DNA of 64,000 nucleotides. It comes from Flavobacterium dankookense (lineage in GTDB: Bacteria > Bacteroidota > Bacteroidia > Flavobacteriales > Flavobacteriaceae). Positions 34,607-43,555 of the stretch are shown piece after piece. The notes below the pieces were generated by a model. The model saw nothing but the letters and a program-made list of their open reading frames with translations, searched no databases and had not been told where the DNA came from. The position numbers and the translations under genes were made by a program. The stretch's first letter is position 1, and every line of letters starts with the position of its first letter. The stretch spans positions 186,001 to 250,000 of the forward strand of contig NZ_SNXR01000014.1 in the NCBI RefSeq assembly GCF_004362665.1, written 5' to 3'.

Positions 34607-37039
34607 TTACTCGTATTTCAAATATTTTAAAACATCCAATCTTGTAGCTTGATAAGCTCGCGAAAGCACTACAATTAGAGTTAAAATCAACAAAACAACA
34701 AATCCAACGACAAATGGAACGAAACTAATCTCAATTCGGGAAGCGAAATTTTCAAGCCACTTTTCGAGTAAATAATACACTGGAAAAACAGCGATTAAAA
34801 ATCCAATAATACAGAAAAACACATATTGCTTTGATAATTCTTTTAGTAAAACATTGGTTTCAGCACCGAGCGTTTTTCTAATGGCGATTTCTTTCATTCT
34901 TCGTTGGATGGAATATGACGCTAGGGCAAATAATCCAAAAATGGCTATCAAGATTACAATCACGTTTAATAATGAAAATAGATTTCTTTGTTTGACATAA
35001 GCTTCATAGGTTCTAGCATAAGCTTTATCCACAAAGTCATATTCAAATGGATATTCAGAATCGACATTTTTTGTCCAAAATTTTTCAATATCGGCAATAG
35101 TTTGTTCCATGTTTTTTCCATCCACTTTAACATGAATTCTACTAGCATTTTGAAGCATCCAATCGATGGTTTTGAAGTGAAAAAAAACCATTGGCGGTAC
35201 TTCAGCCTGTGGACTGTACAAATTAAAATCTTTCACAACTCCAACAATTTTAAGTTTATTTCCATTCCACTCAACTTCTTTTCCTAATGGATTTTTTTCC
35301 TTCATTAGCTTCATCGAAGTTTCATTAATCAACATCTTGTTGATAGTATCCGAAGCCAGTTTTTCGGTAAGATATCTTCCTTCTTTTAACCCGATTTTCA
35401 TCATTTCGAGCATTCCAAAATCAATTCCCATGTTCTGACCTTGAACTGTTATCCCATTATAATCAAAACTAGAAGACGAACCCGAACCATTTCCAAAATC
35501 AAACGCTCCAGTGGAAACTTGTTCTACGCCTTTTATTTTTGAAACCTGATCTTTAATCATATAATATCGACTGAAAAGTTTTTGCTTATAATCTTTTTGT
35601 TTCCAATCGTATATATTTCTGTAGCGAATAGAAAGCACTTGTTCGCCTTTGAAACCTAAATCTTTAGTATTTAAAAATTGTACTTGTTGGTAAACAATAT
35701 AAGAACCGATGATGAAAAATGTTGCAATGGCAAATTGCATAACCAGCATTCCGTTTCGCAACCAAATTCCGCTTTTACTTCTACCGAAATTACCTTTCAG
35801 CACTTTTAACGTTTCGAAATTTGACACATAAATCGCAGGAAAAATCCCTGCTACGGCTATAGTGAAAAAGAAAATTAAAATTAATTGCAGGTAAAACTGT
35901 TCGCCATGAATGATTAATTTTTTATTCAAAAATTCATTGTAATATGGTAACGAAAGTTCAACAATTACCAAAGAAAGTAAGATAGAAAGCAAAGTAATTA
36001 GTGTTGTTTCAAAAATAAATTGCTTGATAATATTCATTTTTGATGCACCAATAATTTTTCGCACACCAACTTCTTTTGCCCTTTTTATAGCATTGGCTGT
36101 AGCCAAATTGATGTAATTCACGATAGATAAAATCAAAATTAAGATGGATAATCCGAGCATAATCATCAAGAATTGATAATTTCCTTTTCCTTCTGCAAAA
36201 CCATCAGTTACGGAATGTAAACGTGATTTTGACAATGGTTCCAAGGTAAACATTGTACTTTGCTGTCCGTTCTTTTTCAGCCATTCATCAACCGATATTC
36301 CTTCTTCTTTTGCCCATCGTACTACTCGATTTTCGAACATGATTTTCTCCATTCGGGCAACAACTTTTGGAGCGTCACCTGGATTTTTAAGTTTTAACAA
36401 TAAACCGTGATTAAAATTACCCCAATGATTGATGTTTTCCTGTATTTTTGGTTCAATCAAATTTGTAACTGCTTCTGGCATTAACGATGATTTACCAGTG
36501 ATTTCATAAACACCTCTGATTACAAAAGTTCTTCCTGAATAACGCACTTCTTTGCCTATCGGATCTTCATTGCCAAAAAGTCTTTCAGCAGCTTTTGTTG
36601 AAATTGCCATACTGGCATTGTCTTTCAAAGCTGTTTTTGGAGAACCTTTAACAAACGGAAACGGGAAAAATTCAAAAAATTTATTTTGAGAATCGGTTAT
36701 TTTTAGAATTTCTTTTTTGCTTTTATATTGAACTAATTCCTCGTAGTACCAATTTTCGAGATAACAATAAGCTTCTAATTCGGGGAAATCTTTTTCGAAA
36801 TACGTTTTTAATGCCGCAACATTGCTTGCCCAATACATGTCTGGAGCTACTTGACTAATGGATTGAAAAACTTTGTCTTTGTTTGGATTCCAAGCGTTGT
36901 AACTTTGCTCATCGTTCCAGTAAAGAATCGCAAAAATTAAACCTGCGATTCCAATACTTAAACCCAAAACATTCAAAGCTGTAAACAGTTTGTTGTTTTT
37001 GATTTGATATAAAAATAAGTGTAGCCAGTTTTTTAGCAT
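34607..37039 (-). CDS. FtsX/MacB-type ABC transporter permease
   Basis: An 810-residue membrane protein with an N-terminal transmembrane segment (about 20-40), a MacB-type periplasmic domain (about 45-280), transmembrane segments near 290-310, 335-360 and 385-410, a second periplasmic domain (about 430-675) and four further segments to the C-terminus. The FtsX core RAKEVGVRKIIGASKMNIIKQF appears at about residue 320, and a second similar element MKEIAIRKTLGAETNVLLKELS near 712. The duplicated layout is that of large Bacteroidota MacB-type permeases. It would extrude an antimicrobial or lipid-like compound. Confidence 0.9.
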   Translation of the reverse strand: MLKNWLHLFLYQIKNNKLFTALNVLGLSIGIAGLIFAILYWNDEQSYNAWNPNKDKVFQSISQVAPDMYWASNVAALKTYFEKDFPELEAYCYLENWYYEELVQYKSKKEILKITDSQNKFFEFFPFPFVKGSPKTALKDNASMAISTKAAERLFGNEDPIGKEVRYSGRTFVIRGVYEITGKSSLMPEAVTNLIEPKIQENINHWGNFNHGLLLKLKNPGDAPKVVARMEKIMFENRVVRWAKEEGISVDEWLKKNGQQSTMFTLEPLSKSRLHSVTDGFAEGKGNYQFLMIMLGLSILILILSIVNYINLATANAIKRAKEVGVRKIIGASKMNIIKQFIFETTLITLLSILLSLVIVELSLPYYNEFLNKKLIIHGEQFYLQLILIFFFTIAVAGIFPAIYVSNFETLKVLKGNFGRSKSGIWLRNGMLVMQFAIATFFIIGSYIVYQQVQFLNTKDLGFKGEQVLSIRYRNIYDWKQKDYKQKLFSRYYMIKDQVSKIKGVEQVSTGAFDFGNGSGSSSSFDYNGITVQGQNMGIDFGMLEMMKIGLKEGRYLTEKLASDTINKMLINETSMKLMKEKNPLGKEVEWNGNKLKIVGVVKDFNLYSPQAEVPPMVFFHFKTIDWMLQNASRIHVKVDGKNMEQTIADIEKFWTKNVDSEYPFEYDFVDKAYARTYEAYVKQRNLFSLLNVIVILIAIFGLFALASYSIQRRMKEIAIRKTLGAETNVLLKELSKQYVFFCIIGFLIAVFPVYYLLEKWLENFASRIEISFVPFVVGFVVLLILTLIVVLSRAYQATRLDVLKYLKYE

Positions 37040-37088
37040 GATTTATTCGTTTTTTAATGATGATTTTGATGATGATTGCTTTTGATAA

Positions 37089-37874
37089 TTATCTCCTATT
37101 CACCGAACCGGATGAACTTTTATCAGCATTCACTTGCGAAGGATTTCCATAATAATTAACATCAGCACTCGATGACGCTGCAGCTTCTAACGATTTTGTA
37201 ACGGTTAGTGTAACATCGGCAGAACTGCTGGCTTTTACTGTTGCGTTTTCCACTGATAAACCTCTCAAATTACAATCGCCCGAACTACTGGCTTTTACTT
37301 CAAGCGAAGTAGCTTTTCCGTCTAAAGAAACATCGCCCGAACTACTTGCTTCTACATATATCGTTTTGGCATTGATATTTCCTTTGACATCGCCACTTGA
37401 AGAAACATCGGCTTTAAAATCAGTACAATCAAAACTTCCTGAAACACTTCCAGATGAACTTGCTGCAACTTCTAATCTTTCCGTTGTATTCAAATTTTGA
37501 ATTTTGATACTTGCCGAAGAACTGGCTTTGATTTCAGATAATGATTTTCCGGTTACATATACTTTTATAACATTAAAACTAACGCCATCAATGGTTCTGT
37601 TGTTCCATTTTTTTGATTTAGGTTTTTTGCCATTTTCAGTATCAACAAAAATTTTCAAGGTTTGGCCTTCAACTTCGGTTTTAATCATTTGCAATCTTTC
37701 GTTGTCATCCGTTTCAACTTTTAAACTATTTGAATTGGAAACCGTATAAAAAACTTCAATTCCTTGTGAAGCTTTCAATTTTGAAAAATCGCTTACATTT
37801 CTGTTTTCAGATACTTGTGCTGTTGCCACTAAACTTACTATAAATGAGGCAATTGTTACAATTAATTTGGTCAT
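37089..37874 (-). CDS. Exported DUF2807 (GIN-domain) protein, ASSSGDV repeats
   Basis: A 261-residue exported protein: signal peptide to about residue 19 (ending VATAQ). The N-terminal part FSKLKASQGIEVFYTVSNSN and the repeating ASSSGDV/ASSSADV units (about residues 120-250) give a right-handed beta-solenoid of the head-GIN/DUF2807 type. It sits between the ABC ATPase and permease genes, so it may help the exporter, but no role of this family is established. Confidence 0.8.
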   Translation of the reverse strand: MTKLIVTIASFIVSLVATAQVSENRNVSDFSKLKASQGIEVFYTVSNSNSLKVETDDNERLQMIKTEVEGQTLKIFVDTENGKKPKSKKWNNRTIDGVSFNVIKVYVTGKSLSEIKASSSASIKIQNLNTTERLEVAASSSGSVSGSFDCTDFKADVSSSGDVKGNINAKTIYVEASSSGDVSLDGKATSLEVKASSSGDCNLRGLSVENATVKASSSADVTLTVTKSLEAAASSSADVNYYGNPSQVNADKSSSGSVNRR

Positions 37875-37898
37875 GATTTTATGTTTTTAAATTATTTT

Positions 37899-38600
37899 TT
37901 AAGATACAAAAACATCTACGTTTCTGCTATTAGTTTTTTCTGAAAGAACCATTCCGTCTTTCATTATAATCGTTCTTTGCGAAAAAGACGCATCATAATC
38001 GGAATGCGTTACCATTAAAATAGTGGAACCATTAGCATGTAAATCCGTCAATAATTCCATGACTTCGTTTCCGTTTTTACTATCTAAATTTCCTGTTGGT
38101 TCATCGGCTAAAATGATTTTTGGATCGTTAATCAACGCTCTAGCCACAGCAACTCTTTGCTGTTGTCCGCCCGAAAGTTGTTGCGGATAATGCTTCAATC
38201 GATGCGAAATCCCTAATCTTTCGGCAATTGCTTCAACTTTTTTCTTTCGTTCCGATGATGAAACATTGTTATAAATCAATGGCAATTCGATATTATCAAA
38301 AACTGAAAGTTCGTCTATCAGGTTAAAATTTTGGAAGATGAAACCAATATTTTGTTTTCTAATTTTTGATTTTTCCTGTTCTTTCATGCCAATCATTTCT
38401 TGATTTAATAATTGGTAACTTCCACTTGTTGCACCATCTAAAAGTCCAACGATGTTTAGAAGTGTCGATTTCCCACTTCCTGATGCGCCCATTATGGTGA
38501 CAAATTCCCCTTGATTGATTGTGATTGAAACTTCGCTAAGTGCTTTTGTCTCTACTTCTTCGGTTCTGAAGACTTTTGAAATTTTTTCGATTTTTATCAT
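37899..38600 (-). CDS. ABC transporter ATP-binding subunit (MacB/LolD type)
   Basis: A 233-residue ATPase with Walker A GASGSGKST at residues 38-46, Q-loop FIFQNFNLIDELS, signature LSGGQQQRVAVARAL near 140, Walker B IILADEP near 160 and the H-loop in MVTHSDYDASFSQR. It partners with the permease 0.8 kb downstream in the operon. Confidence 0.95.
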   Translation of the reverse strand: MIKIEKISKVFRTEEVETKALSEVSITINQGEFVTIMGASGSGKSTLLNIVGLLDGATSGSYQLLNQEMIGMKEQEKSKIRKQNIGFIFQNFNLIDELSVFDNIELPLIYNNVSSSERKKKVEAIAERLGISHRLKHYPQQLSGGQQQRVAVARALINDPKIILADEPTGNLDSKNGNEVMELLTDLHANGSTILMVTHSDYDASFSQRTIIMKDGMVLSEKTNSRNVDVFVS

Positions 38601-38624
38601 GACTGTTCGTTTTTTGATTGACTT

Positions 38625-39038
38625 TTATTTTTTTCTTATTTTCCAAGTAACTTCATAATTTCCATTGGCATTTGCTCCTGTAAAAAGCAGTTTGTATTTT
38701 TTACCTTTTTCAAGGATAACGTCTTTCAACAATTCACATTCTTTTGTTGCACTACAATAAAAATACTGATTTTCTTTTTCATCGATTAATTTGAATTCAA
38801 GTCTTCCAGCTTTTATTTCAGAAAAAGCGTGAAAACTAACTTCAACCGTTTCATCAACTTCCAACAAAGCATAACACGAACCTGTATAGGATTTGAATTT
38901 GGCGTTAGTAAAATTTTCTCCATTGGCGTTTGCCCAACTTTTGTCTTTAATTCCATCAACAAAATGAGTTCCACTTGATTTGATGGTTTGTGCATTTAAA
39001 CTAATTACACATAATAATAAAAATACGATACTTTTCAT
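38625..39038 (-). CDS. Small exported protein of unknown function
   Basis: A 137-residue protein with a signal peptide ending near residue 17 (SLNAQ). The mature part is beta-rich and contains two Cys (SGSCYALLE, SATKECELL). No domain is recognised. It lies 2 bp after the HlyD gene and 24 bp before the ABC ATPase gene, so it probably belongs to the exporter. Confidence 0.6.
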   Translation of the reverse strand: MKSIVFLLLCVISLNAQTIKSSGTHFVDGIKDKSWANANGENFTNAKFKSYTGSCYALLEVDETVEVSFHAFSEIKAGRLEFKLIDEKENQYFYCSATKECELLKDVILEKGKKYKLLFTGANANGNYEVTWKIRKK

Positions 39039-39039
39039 T

Positions 39040-40278
39040 TTATTCTAAATTTAATATTTCTGCTTCTTGATAATCTTTATAACTTGATGTTACCACTTGT
39101 TCGCTAGGTTTTAATCCGCTGATGATTTCGAAATATAGCGGATTTTCTCTACCTATTTCAATGTTTCTTCTTTCTGCTTTGTTTCCGTTTACCACAAAAA
39201 TCCATTTTCCCGAAGTATCTTGATTAAAACTTCCTTTGGAAAGCACAACCGATTTTGTTTTTTCAGATAAAGTCAAACGAACGGCAAAACTCAATCCTTG
39301 TTGTAAATCTAAATTTTCATTGGACACAAAATTCAATTCCACTTGAAATCGTCCACTTTTAATCTCAGGAATGACTTTGGCAATGAGTAATTCTACTTGT
39401 TTTCCGTTGAAGTCAACTGCTCCTTTTTGACCTTGTTTTACTTTTGACAAATAAAATTCATCCACATCTGCCAATAATTTATAACCTTTCATCACATCAA
39501 TTTTTCCTAACGTTTGTCCTTGTTGGTAGCTTTGTCCCAAAACTGGTTCAAACGATGACAATCTTCCTGAAAGTGGTGCAACAATTAGGAAATTCTTTTT
39601 GTTGGTTCTCAAAATCCCTAAGCTTTTCTCCATAATTCCGATGGATTGATTCAGTTGCCCGATTTGAATTTGATTGGCTTGTTTTTCTTTGGTTACACTT
39701 TGTTTGATAATATTCATTCGCTCTTTTTGAAAACGAAAATTCTCTTGTGTTTTTTCCCATTCGTTTTTAGCCAAAATTTCCTGATCGAAAAGTTTTTTGT
39801 TCAAATCATATAAATTTTTAGCATCCAAAAAATCGTGTTCGATTGAAACCAAATCTTTTGCCAAATTCAACTCTTGATTTCTTAAATCCAATTTGGCTTT
39901 ATTCAGATTATTAATTTGTTCAATAATGGCGGTTTCTTGTTGCATGTAATTCAATTCCGTATTTGGATTGTATAATCGTGCCAACGGTTGACCTTGCACA
40001 ACCATATCGCCATTGCTAACAAAAATTTCTTGAACTGATCCACCTTCAACAATATTCACTAACATCGAATTCATTGGCTCAACTCGTGCTTGAAATACCA
40101 TAAAATCTTCAAAATAGTCTTCTTCCACCGATTTAATTGTAATCTCGGATTTTTTCACATTGAAAGTTCTCTTTTTGGTAATCATTGAAAAAGCGCCATA
40201 TCCCAAAACTATAATGGCGAAAATTGCTATTGCCAGATATTTTTTTTTGTTACTTTTACGATTGATGACTGTGTCCAT
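39040..40278 (-). CDS. HlyD/RND-type periplasmic adaptor
   Basis: A 412-residue adaptor; ATG at 40278 is chosen because a candidate sigma-54 -24 element (40312-40318) would place the start of transcription near 40292, excluding earlier starts. A transmembrane anchor (KKKYLAIAIFAIIVLGYGAF, about residues 12-31) is followed by a lipoyl half (VQEIFVSNGDMVVQGQPLARL), a coiled-coil hairpin (about 120-235), the second lipoyl half (APLSGRLSSFEP) and beta-barrel domains. It connects the ABC permease with TolC. It is the first gene of the operon. Confidence 0.88.
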   Translation of the reverse strand: MDTVINRKSNKKKYLAIAIFAIIVLGYGAFSMITKKRTFNVKKSEITIKSVEEDYFEDFMVFQARVEPMNSMLVNIVEGGSVQEIFVSNGDMVVQGQPLARLYNPNTELNYMQQETAIIEQINNLNKAKLDLRNQELNLAKDLVSIEHDFLDAKNLYDLNKKLFDQEILAKNEWEKTQENFRFQKERMNIIKQSVTKEKQANQIQIGQLNQSIGIMEKSLGILRTNKKNFLIVAPLSGRLSSFEPVLGQSYQQGQTLGKIDVMKGYKLLADVDEFYLSKVKQGQKGAVDFNGKQVELLIAKVIPEIKSGRFQVELNFVSNENLDLQQGLSFAVRLTLSEKTKSVVLSKGSFNQDTSGKWIFVVNGNKAERRNIEIGRENPLYFEIISGLKPSEQVVTSSYKDYQEAEILNLE

Positions 40279-40303
40279 TTTAAATTCTTTGGTATGCATA
40301 AAT

Positions 40304-40318
40304 ACAATTTTGTGCCAA
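40304..40318 (-). promoter_or_regulatory. Candidate sigma-54 promoter of the export operon
   Basis: Minus-strand TTGGCAC at 40318-40312 is a perfect -24 element. The partner -12 TTGT (40307-40304) has one base fewer between the elements than the standard spacing and a T in place of C, so it is not a strict match. The divergent NtrC-type gene and the dyads at 40379-40417 support it. Confidence 0.45.
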
Positions 40319-40378
40319 AGTTTTAAAAAACACAATAATTTGATTTTAAACAAATTACAAGCCGATTAATTTTCAATA

Positions 40379-40417
40379 GTGTTCATTATCGAACACCATT
40401 TGTGCGAAACCGAACAC
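40379..40417. promoter_or_regulatory. Two tandem operator dyads between exporter and regulator
   Basis: Dyad 1 is GTGTTC-ATTATC-GAACAC (40379-40396), perfect. Dyad 2 is TTGTGC-GAAACC-GAACAC (40400-40417), with the right half identical and the left half 4 of 6. Their centres are 21 bp apart, two helical turns, as is usual for enhancer sites of NtrC-family activators. They lie about 95 and 116 bp upstream of the predicted start of the export operon. Confidence 0.65.
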
Positions 40418-40447
40418 TTTGAAAAAACAGTAATTATAAAAAAATAT

Positions 40448-40516
40448 AAACCATTAAGAAATTAAGGTTCATTTAGAGAATTACAAAGCTTAATTTTCTT
40501 AACATCTTAATGGTTT
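40448..40516. repeat. 11-bp inverted repeat before the regulator gene
   Basis: AAACCATTAAG (40448-40458) and CTTAATGGTTT (40506-40516) are perfectly complementary. A nested pair, AAATTAAG and CTTAATTTT, is inside. The hairpin ends 13 bp before the ATG at 40530. Confidence 0.65.
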
Positions 40517-40529
40517 AAACATAAAATAG

Positions 40530-41876
40530 ATGAAAAAAACCAATGCCAACATTTTAGTTATTGACGATCAAGAAGATATTCTTTTTGCCGCAAAAATGCT
40601 TTTGAAGAAACATTTCGAAACCATTTTTACGCTCAATAATCCAAAGAATGTTATCCAATTATTAGCCGAAAATGATATTGATGTTGTGCTTTTGGACATG
40701 AACTATCGCATTGGTTTTGAAGATGGACGCGAAGGTTTGTATTTTTTGAAAGAAATAAAAACGCTTTCGCCAAAAACGATTGTGATATTAATGACAGCTT
40801 TTGGAAAAGTTGAAACTGCCGTTGAAGGTTTGAAAAATGGCGCTTTCGATTATGTATTGAAGCCTTGGGAAAACGAAAAACTACTTGAAACAGTAAAACA
40901 AGCCGTTGACGAAAGTAGAAAAGCCAGCAAAAAAGCCGAAAAAGAAACTCCAGCAGAAAATTATTTTATAGGCGAATCAAAAACGATACAAAAAGCCTAC
41001 TCTTTGGGAGAAAAAGTAGCCAAAACCGATGCTAATGTATTGATTTTAGGCGAAAACGGTACTGGGAAATTTGTTATGGCACATTATATTCATCAGAATT
41101 CCGACCGAAAAAATAATGCTTTTGTTCATGTTGATTTGGGTTCGTTGAATGATAACATTTTTGAAAGCGAACTTTTTGGTTATGCCAAAGGTGCTTTTAC
41201 CGATGCCAAAACAGATACCGCTGGACGATTTGAAAACGCACAAAACGGCACTATTTTTTTAGACGAAATTGGAAACGTTCCGTTGCATTTACAATCCAAA
41301 TTATTACAAGTTATTCAAAACAAAACCGTTACACGCTTAGGCGAATCAAAAGCGCGACCATTGGACGTTAGAATCATTACGGCAACCAATTTGAATTTGA
41401 AAGAAGAAGTCAACCAAAAGTATTTCCGTGAAGATTTGTATTATCGCATCAACACTATGGAAATCACATTACCTTCGTTGAAAGAACGTAAAGAAGATAA
41501 AATTCCGATGGCACAATTTTTATTAGAAAAAATGATTTCAAAATATGATCGAAGCGAAATTATTTTCAGCGAAAAAGCTTTGGAACAAATAGAAAAACAT
41601 GCTTGGAATGGGAACATCCGAGAAATGGAAAACCGTATTGAGCGAGCTGTAATTTTATGTGAAAACAACACTATTTCGGCTTCCGATTTGGATTTAGAAC
41701 AAATTACTACTTTTGAAAACCGTGATGATATTCCGCTTTCGGATAGAGAAAAAATGACGATTGAAAAAGTATTGGCTAAACACGATTACAACATCAGTAA
41801 ATCAGCAGAAGAACTCGGTTTGTCTCGCGCGGCTTTATATCGAAGAATGGAAAAATACAACATTAGTAATTCGTAA
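40530..41876 (+). CDS. NtrC-family sigma-54-dependent response regulator
   Basis: A 448-residue activator: receiver (residues 1-125, phosphoacceptor D56 in VVLLDMNY), AAA+ domain (about 145-385) and Fis-type helix-turn-helix at the end (AEELGLSRAALYRRMEKY). The Walker A is GENGTGK (174-180). The sigma-54-contact loop reads GAFTDA (221-226), not GAFTGA. Walker B is IFLDEIGNV. The sensor kinase follows, and the export operon lies divergent; the dyads between them suit this protein's DNA binding. Confidence 0.93.
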   Translation: MKKTNANILVIDDQEDILFAAKMLLKKHFETIFTLNNPKNVIQLLAENDIDVVLLDMNYRIGFEDGREGLYFLKEIKTLSPKTIVILMTAFGKVETAVEGLKNGAFDYVLKPWENEKLLETVKQAVDESRKASKKAEKETPAENYFIGESKTIQKAYSLGEKVAKTDANVLILGENGTGKFVMAHYIHQNSDRKNNAFVHVDLGSLNDNIFESELFGYAKGAFTDAKTDTAGRFENAQNGTIFLDEIGNVPLHLQSKLLQVIQNKTVTRLGESKARPLDVRIITATNLNLKEEVNQKYFREDLYYRINTMEITLPSLKERKEDKIPMAQFLLEKMISKYDRSEIIFSEKALEQIEKHAWNGNIREMENRIERAVILCENNTISASDLDLEQITTFENRDDIPLSDREKMTIEKVLAKHDYNISKSAEELGLSRAALYRRMEKYNISNS

Positions 41877-41877
41877 A

Positions 41878-43209
41878 GTGTTCAAAAATCAACAACTATA
41901 TCATCAACTTTTTTTTCGGTTGATACTGGTTTTAATCAGTATTGGTTTGAGTATGTTTTTGTTTTCAAAAGACTTGCTTTATACAGGATTTTTTGTGGTG
42001 TTTGTTTCTTTTTTACTGCTAACTGAAATCTATTTTTTTATCAAAAATGCTTTTTTGATGTATGACCGAACGATTGCTTCGATTTTGCAAAATGATTTTT
42101 CTGCCGATTTTTCCAAACATAAATCCTATGAAAATTATAGCAGCTTATTCCAATTGTATGAAAGGCTAAAAAACAAACAACACGAAGAACTTTCAAAAGA
42201 CATTATTTATCGTTCGATTTTAAACAATATTGAAACCGGAATTATCATCTTGCAAAAGGAAAATGACGATTGGAATATTTTTTTGATGAATGATTATTTT
42301 TCCAAGCATTTTACTGTTCCAAAAGTATCCAAATGGCATTATCTAAAAAATCAATTGCCATCACTTTGCAACATTATTGAAGAGCAACATTTTCAGGAAA
42401 TGAAAACATCGTTGCAAATTAGAGTGAACAAACAAGATACGCAAACCTTTGTTATTCAAACCTCAGCAACTCGAACATTCAATCAGGAATACTACATTAT
42501 TTTACTCGATAGCATTCAAAAAGTGGTTGAGAAAAAAGAAAAAGAAGCTTGGATTAATTTGATGAAAGTGATTTCGCATGAGCTTTTAAATTCGCTTACA
42601 CCAATTCGTTCGCTGTCGCAAAATTTAAGTGAATTGGTCCAACAAGAAACACTTTCAACTGAAGATTTGGAAGACATCAAACAAAGTGTTGCTACGATGC
42701 ACAACCGAAGTAATCATTTGCAGGAATTTGTAGAAAGCTACCGAAAACTAGCGATGTTACCTTCGCCAAAAAAAGAAAAAACAGAACTTTCGGAACTGCT
42801 GGAAAGTTGTTTGAAGATCATGCAACCGTTATTCAAAAAAGAACAAATAACCGTTGAGAATTTGGTTGATTTTAATCGTTGGGTTTTGGTCGATAAAAAC
42901 CAAATGGAACAGGTTATCATTAATTTGCTAACGAATAGTATGTTTGCTTTAGCCGAGAAAGAAGTCAAAGAAATCACGATCTCTGCCGAAGTGAAAGAAA
43001 AACGAATTTACTTAATCATTACCGATACAGGAACTGGAATTGACAGTGAAATTGAAGATAAAATTTTCCTTCCTTTTTTTACCACGAGAAAAGATGGTGC
43101 TGGAATTGGACTTACGTTATCGAAAAATATTATCGAAGCTCACGGTGGATATTTGGCATTTGAAAATGGAGAAAATCAAACGAAGTTTACGGTTTGTTTG
43201 TTGGAATAA
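41878..43209 (+). CDS. Sensor histidine kinase, GTG start
   Basis: A 443-residue kinase. No ATG is near; GTG at 41878 is 1 bp after the stop of the response regulator, giving an N-terminal VFKNQQLYHQLFFRLILVLI. Two transmembrane segments (about residues 12-32 and 35-58) precede a PAS-like region; the phosphoacceptor His is in ISHELLNSLTPIRS (about residue 236), and the ATPase has NQMEQVIINLLTNS, DTGTGID and GAGIGLTLSKNIIEAHGG. It would phosphorylate the partner regulator. Coupled translation is suggested by the spacing. Confidence 0.9.
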   Translation: MFKNQQLYHQLFFRLILVLISIGLSMFLFSKDLLYTGFFVVFVSFLLLTEIYFFIKNAFLMYDRTIASILQNDFSADFSKHKSYENYSSLFQLYERLKNKQHEELSKDIIYRSILNNIETGIIILQKENDDWNIFLMNDYFSKHFTVPKVSKWHYLKNQLPSLCNIIEEQHFQEMKTSLQIRVNKQDTQTFVIQTSATRTFNQEYYIILLDSIQKVVEKKEKEAWINLMKVISHELLNSLTPIRSLSQNLSELVQQETLSTEDLEDIKQSVATMHNRSNHLQEFVESYRKLAMLPSPKKEKTELSELLESCLKIMQPLFKKEQITVENLVDFNRWVLVDKNQMEQVIINLLTNSMFALAEKEVKEITISAEVKEKRIYLIITDTGTGIDSEIEDKIFLPFFTTRKDGAGIGLTLSKNIIEAHGGYLAFENGENQTKFTVCLLE

Positions 43210-43554
43210 TTATTCTTCCAGCACAGGCAACCAAAAATGCTTTTCAAAATCTACAATTTGATTGTCAACTATTTCAATTCCTTCATTTTCCAACAATTGT
43301 TGCATTAAATTGGTTCCTTCAAAATGATGTTTTCCAGAAAGTAATCCTTTTCTATTGACGACACGATGCGCTGGAACATCTTCTATATTATGACTTGCAT
43401 TCATTGCCCAACCAACCATTCTTGCCGAACGAGCAGTTCCTAAAGCTTTTGCAATTGCACCGTATGACGTAACTTTTCCTTCAGGAATTTGACGGACAAT
43501 TTCATAAACGCGTTCAAAAAAATTATCATTTGATAGTGTCTTTTTTTGAGCCAT
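43210..43554 (-). CDS. Alkyltransferase-like protein without the active Cys
   Basis: A 114-residue homologue of O6-alkylguanine-DNA alkyltransferase C-terminal domains: VYEIVRQIPEGKVTSYGAIAKALG, RMVGWAMNAS. The active-site motif PCHRV is PAHRV (A62), so it cannot accept the alkyl group itself. ATL proteins of this kind bind O6-alkylguanine and hand it to nucleotide excision repair. The stop codon directly abuts the convergent kinase stop (43209/43210). Confidence 0.85.
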   Translation of the reverse strand: MAQKKTLSNDNFFERVYEIVRQIPEGKVTSYGAIAKALGTARSARMVGWAMNASHNIEDVPAHRVVNRKGLLSGKHHFEGTNLMQQLLENEGIEIVDNQIVDFEKHFWLPVLEE

Positions 43555-43555
43555 A

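Noticed and set aside
40279..40353. 25-residue N-terminal extension of the HlyD protein
   Set aside because: It would overlap the candidate sigma-54 promoter, and the anchor and family start fit ATG at 40278.
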